A stretch of DNA of 64,000 nt. It comes from UBA2377 sp964525935 (GTDB lineage Bacteria; Verrucomicrobiota; Verrucomicrobiia; Opitutales; Opitutaceae). The DNA is taken from contig CAZGJZ010000009.1 of assembly GCA_964525935.1 (NCBI GenBank), positions 124,001 to 188,000 on the forward strand. Direction: 5' to 3'. The notes below the pieces were generated by a model that saw only the letters and a program-made list of their open reading frames with translations, ran no database searches and was not told the origin of the DNA. Positions 43,479 through 52,724 of the stretch are shown piece after piece. The number at the start of each line of letters is the position of its first letter. The stretch's first letter is position 1. The translations under genes were made by a program, and so were the position numbers.

Positions 43479-45887
43479 TCATTCGGCGCGCAGCGCGGTC
43501 ATTGGATCGACCTTGGTAGCGCGGCGGGCGGGGAGGTAGCAGGCGACGAGCATGACGACGGAGAGGACGGTGAGGTTGAGGCCGAGGAGCCAGAGGCCGG
43601 GGAAATTGACTTCGGGCATCGCGGAGGTGAGCACGCGGTTGAGGCCGTAGTAAACGGCGACGCCACAGAGGAGGCCGACGACGAGCAGCTTGAGGCCTTC
43701 GCCGAGCATGAGCTGGAGGATGTGGGCGGCGGTGGCGCCGAGGGCGAGACGGATGCCGATGTCGCGGCGGCGCTGCTGGGCGAGCTGCGAGATCACGCCG
43801 GAGAGGCCGATGGCGGCGATGAGCAGGCCCATGCCGGCGGAGATCGAAAAGTTGACGATAATGAGATCGTTGCTGGCGAAGGCGCGCTCGAGCTGGGAGG
43901 TGACGGTGCCGGCGCCAGAGACGGCCAGGTTGCCATCGAGCGAGGCGACGGTCGTGCGCAGGGTTTTGAGCAGCGCGTCGGGGGCGACGGAGGAGCGGAG
44001 GACCAGCCCAAGGTAACGGTTACCCGTTTGGACCTGCGGGCGATAAACCTGGAGCCGGCTGGCGGGCGGCGTGGTCTGGGCGGCGACTTGCACATCGCCG
44101 ACGACGCCGACGATTTCGTGCCAGGTGTCGGCCGAGCCGATGCGGATGCGGCGGCCGATCGGATTGGCGCCGGGCCAGAATTGCCGGGCGAAGGATTCGT
44201 TGACGATGACGACCGCGGGATCACTGGCCTTGAGGCCAGGGGCGAAGTCGGTGCCTTGCTTGAGGGGGATTTTGGTCGTGGCGAAATAACCGGAGGAAAC
44301 GGAGTTATTGAACGCGATGGGCTCGCGGCCGGGCTGGTCGGCGGGCCGCCCCTCGACGGCGATAGTCTGGGCATTGCCGGAGGAGAACATCGGCAGGTCG
44401 CCGCACAGGGCGGAACTTTCCACGCCGGGCAGGGCGTTCAGACGTTCGAGTAAGGTGGTGGTGAAGGCATTTTGCTCGGGCAGGGTGCTGTAATGAGTCG
44501 GAGACAGAACGATCCGGCCGGAGAAAAGGCCGTTTATCTGCCAGCCGAGGTCGCGTTGATAGAAGGTCTTGAAGCCCAGGCCGAAGGACGCGGCGATGCC
44601 GACGAGGGCGAAGGCGATGGCGAGCTGGCCGACGATGAGCAGGCCCTTCCAGCGATGCTGGTTGCGACCGGCGGTGGAGCCGCGGGCGTTTTCCTTGAGG
44701 GCATCGGCGGCGGAGGCGCGCGCAGAGAGCCAGGCGGGCAGCAGGCTGAAGGCGAGGCCGCTGAGCAGGGCACTCAGGAGCGCGAAGCCGAGGACGCGGG
44801 CATCGAGGGGAAGGTTGAGGATGGGACCTGAGCCGAGGTCGAGGTAGCGACCGACGATGTCATTGGACCAGGCGGCGACGAGCAGGCCGGCGGCGCCGCC
44901 CATGAGCGCGATGAGCAGACCCTCGGCGAGGAGCGGCGTCATCAATTGCCAGCGGTTGCCGCCGAGCGCGGCGCGCACGGCGAAATCGCGGTGGCGGCCG
45001 AGGGCGCGGGCCATTTGCAGGCTGGCGAGATTGGCGCAGGCGATGAGCATCATCGCGACGGAGAGGCCGGTGCCGAGCCAGACGACGGTGCGCGTGAACC
45101 CGTTCATGTTGGAGTCGTGCAGGCTGGTGAGCCGCAGGCCGCGGCCGGCGTTGTCCTTAGGGTAGGCGAGGGCGAGTTGGCGGGCGATGGTGTCGAGTTC
45201 AGTTTGCGCCGCGCTGACGGAGACGCCGGGCTTTAGACGACCGAAAGCCTGCATCATGCGTGCACCATCACGCTGGGTGCGCATGCCAGGATAGGTGAAG
45301 CGCGGGCAGAAAAACTCTACGGCGCCGCCCCAGACGAACGGGGCATCAAAGGTCGGCGGCAGCACACCGATCACGATGAAAGTGCGTGTGTCGAAGCGCA
45401 CGGTGCGGCCGAGGATGGCAGGGTCGCTGCCGAAGCGGCGTGCCCAGGTCGCATAGGGCAGGACGGTCACGTTAGCTTTGCCGTCTTGGTCTTCGTCGGC
45501 GGCGAAGCCACGGCCGAGCAGGAAACGTGAGCCGATGACGTCGAAGAAATTGGTGCTGACGATCGTGACGAAGACCTGCTCGGCGGGTCCGTCAGTGTGG
45601 GCGAGGGTTAATCGATCCGGGTTATAGAACGCGACGCCGGTGTAGGAGGTGGCGGTGTCACGGAGATCGAAGGCGTTGCCGGGTGCGTGACCCCCGTTCT
45701 GAGTGTTGCTCGCGGTGGCGAAGATGCGCACGAGGCGGTCGGGTTCGGGGTAGGGCAGGTTGCGGAGGAGGAGAAAGTTGGCGACGCTGAAGGACGAGGT
45801 GCTGAAACCGATGCCGAGCGCGAGGATGAGGACGGCGACGGCGGTGAAGCCGGGGGACTTGGCGAGCTGGCGAAGGGCGTGGGGCAT
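43479..45887 (-). CDS. ADOP-type ABC permease 4
   Basis: 802 residues. The start MPHALRQLAKSPGFTAVAVL, TM1 GIGFSTSSFSVANFLLLRN, periplasmic domain with SRFLLGRGFAADEDQDGKAN, and helices GLSVAMMLIACANLASLQMA form the first half. The second half starts near WKGLLIVGQLAIAFALVGI, and the final FtsX block has LAQQRRRDIGIRLALGATAA and KVDPMTALRAE. It is the first of the four permease genes after the ATPase gene, so it is probably the ancestral partner. It is the most divergent at the N-terminus (MPHA instead of MKFA). Confidence 0.92.
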   Translation of the reverse strand: MPHALRQLAKSPGFTAVAVLILALGIGFSTSSFSVANFLLLRNLPYPEPDRLVRIFATASNTQNGGHAPGNAFDLRDTATSYTGVAFYNPDRLTLAHTDGPAEQVFVTIVSTNFFDVIGSRFLLGRGFAADEDQDGKANVTVLPYATWARRFGSDPAILGRTVRFDTRTFIVIGVLPPTFDAPFVWGGAVEFFCPRFTYPGMRTQRDGARMMQAFGRLKPGVSVSAAQTELDTIARQLALAYPKDNAGRGLRLTSLHDSNMNGFTRTVVWLGTGLSVAMMLIACANLASLQMARALGRHRDFAVRAALGGNRWQLMTPLLAEGLLIALMGGAAGLLVAAWSNDIVGRYLDLGSGPILNLPLDARVLGFALLSALLSGLAFSLLPAWLSARASAADALKENARGSTAGRNQHRWKGLLIVGQLAIAFALVGIAASFGLGFKTFYQRDLGWQINGLFSGRIVLSPTHYSTLPEQNAFTTTLLERLNALPGVESSALCGDLPMFSSGNAQTIAVEGRPADQPGREPIAFNNSVSSGYFATTKIPLKQGTDFAPGLKASDPAVVIVNESFARQFWPGANPIGRRIRIGSADTWHEIVGVVGDVQVAAQTTPPASRLQVYRPQVQTGNRYLGLVLRSSVAPDALLKTLRTTVASLDGNLAVSGAGTVTSQLERAFASNDLIIVNFSISAGMGLLIAAIGLSGVISQLAQQRRRDIGIRLALGATAAHILQLMLGEGLKLLVVGLLCGVAVYYGLNRVLTSAMPEVNFPGLWLLGLNLTVLSVVMLVACYLPARRATKVDPMTALRAE

Positions 45888-45895
45888 TTTTTTTG

Positions 45896-45998
45896 AGCGG
45901 TCAGCTGTCAGCGATCAGCGGTCAGCTTTGGAATATGAACGAAGGACGAAGGTGTTTCAGGGATTGGCTGAGAGCTGACGGCTGAGGGCTGATGGCTT
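45896..45998. repeat. Heptad-terminated intergenic element 4
   Basis: Left heptads GCGGTCAGCTGTCAGCGATC and GCGGTCAGC, centre GGAATATGAACGAAGGACGA, right heptads GGCTGAGAGCTGACGGCTGA and GGGCTGATGGC. It lies upstream of permease 4. The rest of the spacer to 46139 carries a CATTGGG-type word cluster near 46090-46105 and no gene. Confidence 0.9.
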
Positions 45999-46139
45999 AT
46001 TTCGCGCGTCGGGCGGGGATGGAAATAGAAGCGGGCAGAGCGAGCCGTTGAGCCATGACGAGGACGTTGCCTGATGGGGTGGAACATTAGGCATTGCTCA
46101 TTGGGTGTGGGTTTATTCCCGCGCGTGCGGCGCGCGGGC

Positions 46140-46832
<693 letters not shown>

Positions 46833-46843
46833 AGTTGGGTTAG

Positions 46844-46869
46844 GAAGATTGGCCACGGAGACGCGGAGA
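46844..46869. repeat. 26-bp direct repeat, left copy, flanking GxxExxY gene
   Basis: Begins GAAGATTGGCCACGGAGACG and is identical over 26 bases to 47280-47305. It belongs to the dispersed CCACGGA family and continues as CACGGAG to 46877. Confidence 0.9.
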
Positions 46870-46879
46870 CACGGAGGGA

Positions 46880-47275
46880 TTAGGGTTGATGATTGGGGGT
46901 TAGAATGAGGCGTTTGATGCCGTCCTTGAGGAGACGGGTGTTGAAATTGAGTAACAGGCCCAGCTGTAGGCCGGAGATTTTTAGATAGGTGAGCACTTGG
47001 GCTTCGAAGAGCGGATCGTGACGCTCTACGCTCTTCAGTTCCAAGAGCAGGGCGTTGGAGACAACGAAGTCGGCGCGGAATTCTCCGATGCCTTGGTTTT
47101 TGTAGATGACGGGAAGAAGTTTTTGGCGTTCGAAGCTGAGGCCGCTGGCGGAAAATTCCTGGGCGAGCGCTGCTTCATAGACCGACTCAAGCAAGCCAGG
47201 GCCAAGATGCCGATGAGCCTCGATGGCGAGGCCGATGACGCGTTCGGCCAATTGATCGAGGTCGGTTTTATTCAT
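46880..47275 (-). CDS. GxxExxY family protein (PD-(D/E)xK-like)
   Basis: 131 residues, ATG 47275. It contains the family-defining G27-L-L-E30-S-V-Y33 (HLGPGLLESVYEAALA) and a nuclease-like core: FRADFVVSNALLLELKSVER (Asp near 69, Glu-Leu-Lys near 79-81), then VLTYLKISGLQLGLLLNFNT. The family is predicted to have the PD-(D/E)xK nuclease fold, but no function is proven. It sits between the adaptor and the ATPase of one operon, bounded by 26-bp direct repeats. It looks like a cassette inserted into the operon rather than a transport component. Confidence 0.9.
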   Translation of the reverse strand: MNKTDLDQLAERVIGLAIEAHRHLGPGLLESVYEAALAQEFSASGLSFERQKLLPVIYKNQGIGEFRADFVVSNALLLELKSVERHDPLFEAQVLTYLKISGLQLGLLLNFNTRLLKDGIKRLILTPNHQP

Positions 47276-47279
47276 GAGA

Positions 47280-47357
47280 GAAGATTGGCCACGGAGACGC
47301 GGAGAAATTGGTTTTGATGGAAGGGGTTTGGCTCCGTGTCTTGGCGTCTCCGTGGCT
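47280..47357. repeat. 26-bp direct repeat, right copy, plus an inverted family member
   Basis: 47280-47305 is the exact second copy flanking the GxxExxY gene. An inverted CCGTGTCTTGGCGTCTCCGT copy follows at 47333-47357, against the stop codon of the adaptor gene. Confidence 0.88.
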
Positions 47358-47361
47358 AACC

Positions 47362-48621
47362 TCAGTTCAGTTTGATGCGGTCGTGGTCGTCGCTCTGGGA
47401 CATGTCGGAGAGGATGACTTTGTCGCCGGGCTTCAGGCCGTCGATGACCTCGATGGTGTTGACGGAGCTGCGGCCGAGCTGGACGGGCGTGCGGATGGCG
47501 TAGACGCCGTCGGCATCGAGCTTGAAGATGTTGACCGTGCTGCGCTCCTGGCCGAAGGCGGGACGATTGACGTAAACGACGTCGTCGAGGCGCTCGAGCT
47601 CGATGGTGCCGTCGACGGAGAGGTCGGGGCGGGAGCCCTTGGGGAGTTCGCCATCGATGAGCACATCGACGGTGACGGTGCCGTTTTGCACGGAGGGATC
47701 GATGCGGGAGACCTTGCCTTCGACGACGCCGTTGCGGGTGTCGATCTGGGCGAACTGGCCGGTGGCGATGTCCTTGGCCTGCGTTTCGGCGATGCGGATT
47801 TCCGCCTTGAGGCGGTTCGGATCGGCGACACGGGCGAGGTTGGTGCCGGGTTGGATCTGGGAGCCAACGTCGACTTCCGGGGGGATAAGCTGGAGCACAC
47901 CATGGATGCTTGCGCGGACGGTGAGGGCGTCGAGTTCCTCGCGGCGGAGACGGGCCTGGCCCCGGAGGCGGTCGACCTCGGCTTCCTTCACGGCGAGTTG
48001 CGGGGCGATGGATTGCTGGGAGAAGGCGAAGCGTTTTTGCTCGATGGTATTGCGGGTGGCGAGCTGGTCGGCCGTGACGCGGAAGACGCGGAGGTCGAGT
48101 TCGGAGATGAGGCCGTCCTTGTAGAGTTCCTCGTTTACCTCGGCCTTGAGCTTGGCCTGCTCGTAATCGGCCTTGGCGGCGGCGGCGTTGGATTCGGCGA
48201 GGAGCACGGTGCTTTCGAGCTGCACCTTGGTGCCGACGAGATCGGCCTCGGCGGCCTTGAGCGCGGAGTCGGCGGTAGTGGCGGCCTGCTCGACGTCGGG
48301 ATTGGCGAGGATGAGGATGACGCTGTCGGGCGTGACGGGTGCACCGGGGCGCAGGACGATCTTGGCAACGCGGCCGGGCGTGCGGGCGGCGATCCAGGTA
48401 ATCTCCTCCGGGACGAGCGTGCCGAGACCGCGGACTTGGCGGAGCATCTGGCCGCGCTTCACGTCGCCGATCCAGACGGTGTTGCGCTCAACGGTCGGGG
48501 CGGCGGGCTTGAGGCGCGCCAGCAAAATAGTGATGCCGATCAGGGCGGCGGCGGCGACAGCGGCGTAAATGATGCGTTTCTTGCGCTTGGCTTTGGATTG
48601 GTCGGGGCGCGGAATGTCCAT
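47362..48621 (-). CDS. HlyD/MacA-type periplasmic adaptor (membrane fusion protein)
   Basis: 419 residues from ATG 48621 (an in-frame ATG at 48672 would start upstream of the sigma-54 promoter, so it is unlikely). One N-terminal membrane anchor (IIYAAVAAAALIGITILLA) after a Lys/Arg-rich start, a barrel-sandwich half (VWIGDVKRGQMLRQVRGLGT and ARTPGRVAKIVLRPGAPVTP), a long helical hairpin about 115-235, then PPEVDVGSQIQPGTNLARVA and a C-terminal beta domain ending VDVLIDGELPKGSRPDLSVD onward. It would join the inner-membrane permeases to TolC. The predicted transcription start lies only about five bases above the ATG, so the mRNA may be nearly leaderless. It is the first gene of its operon. Confidence 0.9.
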   Translation of the reverse strand: MDIPRPDQSKAKRKKRIIYAAVAAAALIGITILLARLKPAAPTVERNTVWIGDVKRGQMLRQVRGLGTLVPEEITWIAARTPGRVAKIVLRPGAPVTPDSVILILANPDVEQAATTADSALKAAEADLVGTKVQLESTVLLAESNAAAAKADYEQAKLKAEVNEELYKDGLISELDLRVFRVTADQLATRNTIEQKRFAFSQQSIAPQLAVKEAEVDRLRGQARLRREELDALTVRASIHGVLQLIPPEVDVGSQIQPGTNLARVADPNRLKAEIRIAETQAKDIATGQFAQIDTRNGVVEGKVSRIDPSVQNGTVTVDVLIDGELPKGSRPDLSVDGTIELERLDDVVYVNRPAFGQERSTVNIFKLDADGVYAIRTPVQLGRSSVNTIEVIDGLKPGDKVILSDMSQSDDHDRIKLN

Positions 48622-48636
48622 GGATGCGCCAGTAAT

Positions 48637-48652
48637 TGCACACGCCGTGCCA
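48637..48652 (-). promoter_or_regulatory. Sigma-54 promoter of the adaptor-ATPase-permease operon
   Basis: Minus strand TGGCACGGCGTGTGCA: GG at 48651-48650 and GC at 48639-48638, ten bases apart. The match to TGGCACG-N4-TTGCA is complete except for the first T of TTGCA. Predicted start near 48626. Confidence 0.82.
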
Positions 48653-48750
48653 GCGTAAATGATGTCATGCAAACTATTGGAGCGTATGGGTTAAAAATTA
48701 TATGCTGATGACGGCGAAAGGCATCCGGCGTCGAACGCGGGACGGGGCTA

Positions 48751-48764
48751 TCCCGGAAATGGGA
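48751..48764. promoter_or_regulatory. Candidate enhancer (UAS) for the NtrC-type activator
   Basis: TCCCGGAAATGGGA, arms TCCC/GGGA, 99 bp upstream of the -24 element at 48652. Eleven of 14 bases match the site at 52577-52590. Confidence 0.6.
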
Positions 48765-48816
48765 CGATGAAACCAAACGGTGAATGATGCTCGAACGCGG
48801 TCGCGGCTGAGAGGGA

Positions 48817-48950
48817 TTGGCCCACGGAACACGCGGCAGACACGGAAAGGAGCGGGTTTTGAACCGCGGATTGGGTCGTTCGCGTAATCCTAATCGTTCT
48901 CGTGCTCTCGGGATTTCGGAGGAGAACGATTAGGAGTAGGTGAACGAGAA
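48817..48950. repeat. CCACGGA and GGAGAACGATTAGG repeats between kinase and adaptor operon
   Basis: GGCCCACGGAACACGCGGCA (48818 on), then opposing CCTAATCGTTCTCGTGCTCT and GGAGAACGATTAGGAGTAGG words form a potential hairpin just after the kinase stop. They match the word family at 3597-3640. Confidence 0.65.
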
Positions 48951-48956
48951 TGATTT

Positions 48957-50300
48957 TTAGGCCGGGAGGCGGAGTGAGGCGAGGGTGCCTTGGGCTTCGT
49001 CGCGGTTTTTCAGGCTGAGCGCGCCGCCGTGGTTTTCGGCGATTTGGCGGCACAGCACGAGGCCGATGCCGGAGCCGGTCGGCTTGGTCGTGAAGAACGG
49101 CACGAAGAGGTTGGTCGCGTTGGCGATGCCGGGGCCGTCGTCCTCGATGAAAATTTCCAGCACACTGCCGCGCTTCGCCCACGCGACGCGCACGCCGGCG
49201 GCGGGATGGCCCGCGGCGCGTTGTTCGAGGGCGGCTTCGACGGCGTTTTTGATGAGGTTGATGAGCACTTGCTCAAGCTGCGCGGCGTCACAGCCGAGGG
49301 TGACGGCGGGGCCGCCGGTGATCTGCACGGCGAGACGGGGCTCGAGCGCGACGACGCGGGTGATGAGCGGGGCGATTTCGCAGGGAGCGATGGTGGGAGC
49401 GGGGAGTTTGGCGAGGCGGGCGTAGGCCTGCATGAAGCGGCTGAGGCCATCGGCGCGCGACTCGATGATCTCGAGGCCGGAGCGCATATCGTCTTCCCAA
49501 TCCGGCGCGCGTTTTTCGCGGCGGAGGATCGAGCCGAGGCTGCCGGCGAGGGATTTGATGGGCGCGAGGGAGTTGTTGAGCTCGTGGCCGAGGACGCGCA
49601 CGAGACGCTGCCAGGCCAGCAACTCTTCCTCGCGCAGGGCCTGGCTGAGGTCGCCGATCACGACGAGTTGATGGGGGCGGCCGCCTTCGCGGAAGAGGGT
49701 GCGGCGCATGCCCCAGCGGCCGGATTTGCCGGGGAAATTGAGGTTGAGAATGCGGGCGGGTTCGCCGGCGAGGCAGTCGGCGAGTTCGAGTTCGGTGGCG
49801 GCGCGACCGAGGATGCGCTCGGCGGGCTTGGCGAGGAGTTGCTGGGCCGAGTGGTTGGCGAGGCGGAGCGTGCCGGATTCGTCGAAGGCAAAGATGGCGA
49901 CGTCGATTTCCTCCATCACGGTGCGGAGGAGCGCGGTGGCTTCCATCGCGCCGAGACGCTGCTCCTGCAGGGTGCGGCTGAGGGTGTTGATTTCCACCAT
50001 GACGTCGCCGAGCGGCTCATCGCGGTTGGCGCCGCGGGCGCGCACGGAGAAATCGCCTTCGCGCAAAGCGGAGAGAAGGTTGGCCATCGTCTGCAGCGGA
50101 CGGACCACGCGCATGCGGACGGCGGCCGCGAAGCCAAGCCAACAGCCGACGATCAGCAGCGTGAGCGTCCACTGCACCTTGGGCGTGGAGTCGCCGAGCC
50201 AGAGGAAGCACTCTGCCACGACGACGGCGGGCAGTCCGCCGAGGAGCGTGTAGTAGAAGACCGCGAGGTCGTGGCTTAGGCGGCGGTTTTTATTAGCCAT
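48957..50300 (-). CDS. NtrB-like membrane sensor histidine kinase
   Basis: 447 residues. Two membrane helices (about 12-34 and 42-62) leave almost no periplasmic loop, so the signal may be sensed in the membrane. A HAMP region (about 63-115), a PAS domain (about 122-220, VAIFAFDESGTLRLANHSAQ), HisKA with His239 in LGHELNNSLAPIKSL, and a HATPase with NLIKNAVEAA, EDDGPGI and GSGIGLVL follow. It would phosphorylate the activator encoded upstream (50718). The kinase start codon directly abuts the heptad array of the four-helix-bundle cassette. Confidence 0.94.
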   Translation of the reverse strand: MANKNRRLSHDLAVFYYTLLGGLPAVVVAECFLWLGDSTPKVQWTLTLLIVGCWLGFAAAVRMRVVRPLQTMANLLSALREGDFSVRARGANRDEPLGDVMVEINTLSRTLQEQRLGAMEATALLRTVMEEIDVAIFAFDESGTLRLANHSAQQLLAKPAERILGRAATELELADCLAGEPARILNLNFPGKSGRWGMRRTLFREGGRPHQLVVIGDLSQALREEELLAWQRLVRVLGHELNNSLAPIKSLAGSLGSILRREKRAPDWEDDMRSGLEIIESRADGLSRFMQAYARLAKLPAPTIAPCEIAPLITRVVALEPRLAVQITGGPAVTLGCDAAQLEQVLINLIKNAVEAALEQRAAGHPAAGVRVAWAKRGSVLEIFIEDDGPGIANATNLFVPFFTTKPTGSGIGLVLCRQIAENHGGALSLKNRDEAQGTLASLRLPA

Positions 50301-50330
50301 CAGCGATCAGCGGTCAGCTTTCAGCTTCCG
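50301..50330. repeat. Heptad array, left terminus of the four-helix-bundle cassette
   Basis: CAGCGATCAGCGGTCAGCTT and TCAGC: TCAGCNN heptads immediately after the kinase ATG. Read on the minus strand they encode the last residues and stop of the 50307-50666 gene. Confidence 0.9.
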
Positions 50331-50666
50331 AACAAAGGCACCGAGCATGCGCTTGATCTGGCTGATTTCGGAAGCGATAGCGTCATATTCAAGCGGGGCA
50401 ATGTAGCCGAGTTCCTTTGCAAGGAGTAAGAAATACTCAAGCTCGCTGGCCGAGCCGTGAGCGATATCGAGAAAGCGTTTCAGCTCCGCATCGCTGTCTC
50501 GTCCGCAGCCCTCTGCGATATTCGCAGGAATGGAAGCGGCGGCGCGTCGCATCTGCGACGTCATGCCAAACAACTCATCCTTGGGAAAAGTCTTGGTTAG
50601 GGCATAGACTCTTAGCGTCACGGCATGACTGCGCTCCCAAATAGCCAAGTCGCGATAATTTTTCAC
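50307..50666 (-). CDS. Four-helix-bundle protein (23S rRNA IVS / S23-like)
   Basis: 119 residues from GTG 50666. MKNYRDLAIWERSHAVTLRV, YALTKTFPKDELFGMTSQMR and RAAASIPANIAEGCGR are the diagnostic blocks of the S23/avd-like four-helix-bundle family (TIGR02436), followed by KRFLDIAHGSASELEYFLLL. Relatives are found in 23S rRNA intervening sequences and resemble the Avd accessory of diversity-generating retroelements; most have no known role. The C-terminus KLKADR is encoded by the GCTGANN heptad array itself. It splits an activator-kinase operon and has matching inverted heptads at both ends, so it looks like an inserted cassette. Confidence 0.92.
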   Translation of the reverse strand: MKNYRDLAIWERSHAVTLRVYALTKTFPKDELFGMTSQMRRAAASIPANIAEGCGRDSDAELKRFLDIAHGSASELEYFLLLAKELGYIAPLEYDAIASEISQIKRMLGAFVRKLKADR

Positions 50667-50681
50667 GGCGTAATAGGAATG

Positions 50682-50717
50682 GCTGACCGCTGAACGCTGA
50701 CAGCTGATCGCTAAAAG
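50682..50717. repeat. Heptad array, right terminus of the four-helix-bundle cassette
   Basis: Five consecutive 7-mers GCTGACC, GCTGAAC, GCTGACA, GCTGATC, GCTAAAA from 50682 to 50716. One further base separates them from the stop codon of the activator gene. Confidence 0.92.
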
Positions 50718-52088
<1,371 letters not shown>

Positions 52089-52158
52089 GGGATAAGACGA
52101 ATGGACGCGGCGAGCGCACCGGCTGTCAAGCTGGGGCGCGGTGCGCGCGGATACGGAC

Positions 52159-52407
52159 TCAGGCGGCGACCAGCGCGGAGACGTGGCGGCGAGCGGCGGC
52201 CGCGGCGGTGCGGGCGCGGAGGCGCAGCTGCAGTGTGCGACGCGTGCGATAGTCGTTGAGCGCGATGCCGGCGATGCCGCCGATGGCGAAGACGTTGAAG
52301 AGCGTTTCGCCCGAGACCGGGGCGGCGTTGAAGGCGGCGACCGCGGTGGCGGCGATTGCGAGATTGAGGACGACGTGCTTGAGGAGGGTGAGGGACGACT
52401 GATTCAT
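52159..52407 (-). CDS. Small membrane protein, first gene of the regulator operon
   Basis: 82 residues from ATG 52407 (MNQSSLTLLKHVVLNLAIAA). It contains two hydrophobic stretches (VVLNLAIAATAVAAFNAAP and LFNVFAIGGIAGIALND) and an Arg-rich C-terminal tail (YRTRRTLQLRLRARTAAAAA). A sigma-54 promoter lies about 48 bp upstream, and the activator gene starts 70 bp downstream. It may be a sensory or feedback partner of the kinase, which itself lacks a periplasmic loop (inference). No family is recognised. Confidence 0.72.
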   Translation of the reverse strand: MNQSSLTLLKHVVLNLAIAATAVAAFNAAPVSGETLFNVFAIGGIAGIALNDYRTRRTLQLRLRARTAAAAARRHVSALVAA

Positions 52408-52454
52408 GGTGAGGACGAGTTGAGTTAAGTGGGATGGTTTGTTGCGGGGATAAT

Positions 52455-52470
52455 TGCACGCGCCGTGCCA
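52455..52470 (-). promoter_or_regulatory. Sigma-54 promoter of the small-protein/activator/kinase operon
   Basis: Minus strand TGGCACGGCGCGTGCA: GG at 52469-52468 and GC at 52457-52456, ten bases apart. It is nearly identical to the promoter at 48652 (TGGCACGGCG-G-TGCAATTA). Predicted start near 52444. Confidence 0.82.
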
Positions 52471-52574
52471 AGTGTCTTTTGGTTTCGCAACACGCTGGGG
52501 AAGAAGGGATAGAATTTCCGTGATTTTTCCGGACGAAAAGTGGGCGCGGAATGTTTTCGCTAGCGGGAGGTGTG

Positions 52575-52592
52575 TTTCCCGAAAGCGGGAAA
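52575..52592. promoter_or_regulatory. Candidate enhancer (UAS), TTTCCCGAAAGCGGGAAA
   Basis: Seven-base perfect arms TTTCCCG and CGGGAAA around AAAG, 105 bp upstream of the -24 element at 52470. The core TCCCGAAAGCGGGA differs by one base from 34371-34384. It is the best palindrome of the three. Confidence 0.68.
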
Positions 52593-52724
52593 ACCCGCGG
52601 GGGTGACAGGGCGACACGTTGGGCTGGCGGAGGCGCGGCGAATATTCGGACGCCAACAGCTTGACTCGCGCCGCATCCGGCTGCCGGCTGCGCGTGTTTT
52701 TGATCCCCAAATCCGTCCAAGACC

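Noticed and set aside
46833..46856. GTG at 46856 as start of the ATPase
   Set aside because: It lies inside the 26-bp direct repeat; ATG 46832 gives the normal family N-terminus.
50682..50717. Heptad array considered as a set of regulator binding sites of the activator
   Set aside because: It lies at the 3' end of the activator gene, and the same arrays occur downstream of permease genes far from promoters; the cassette-end interpretation fits better.
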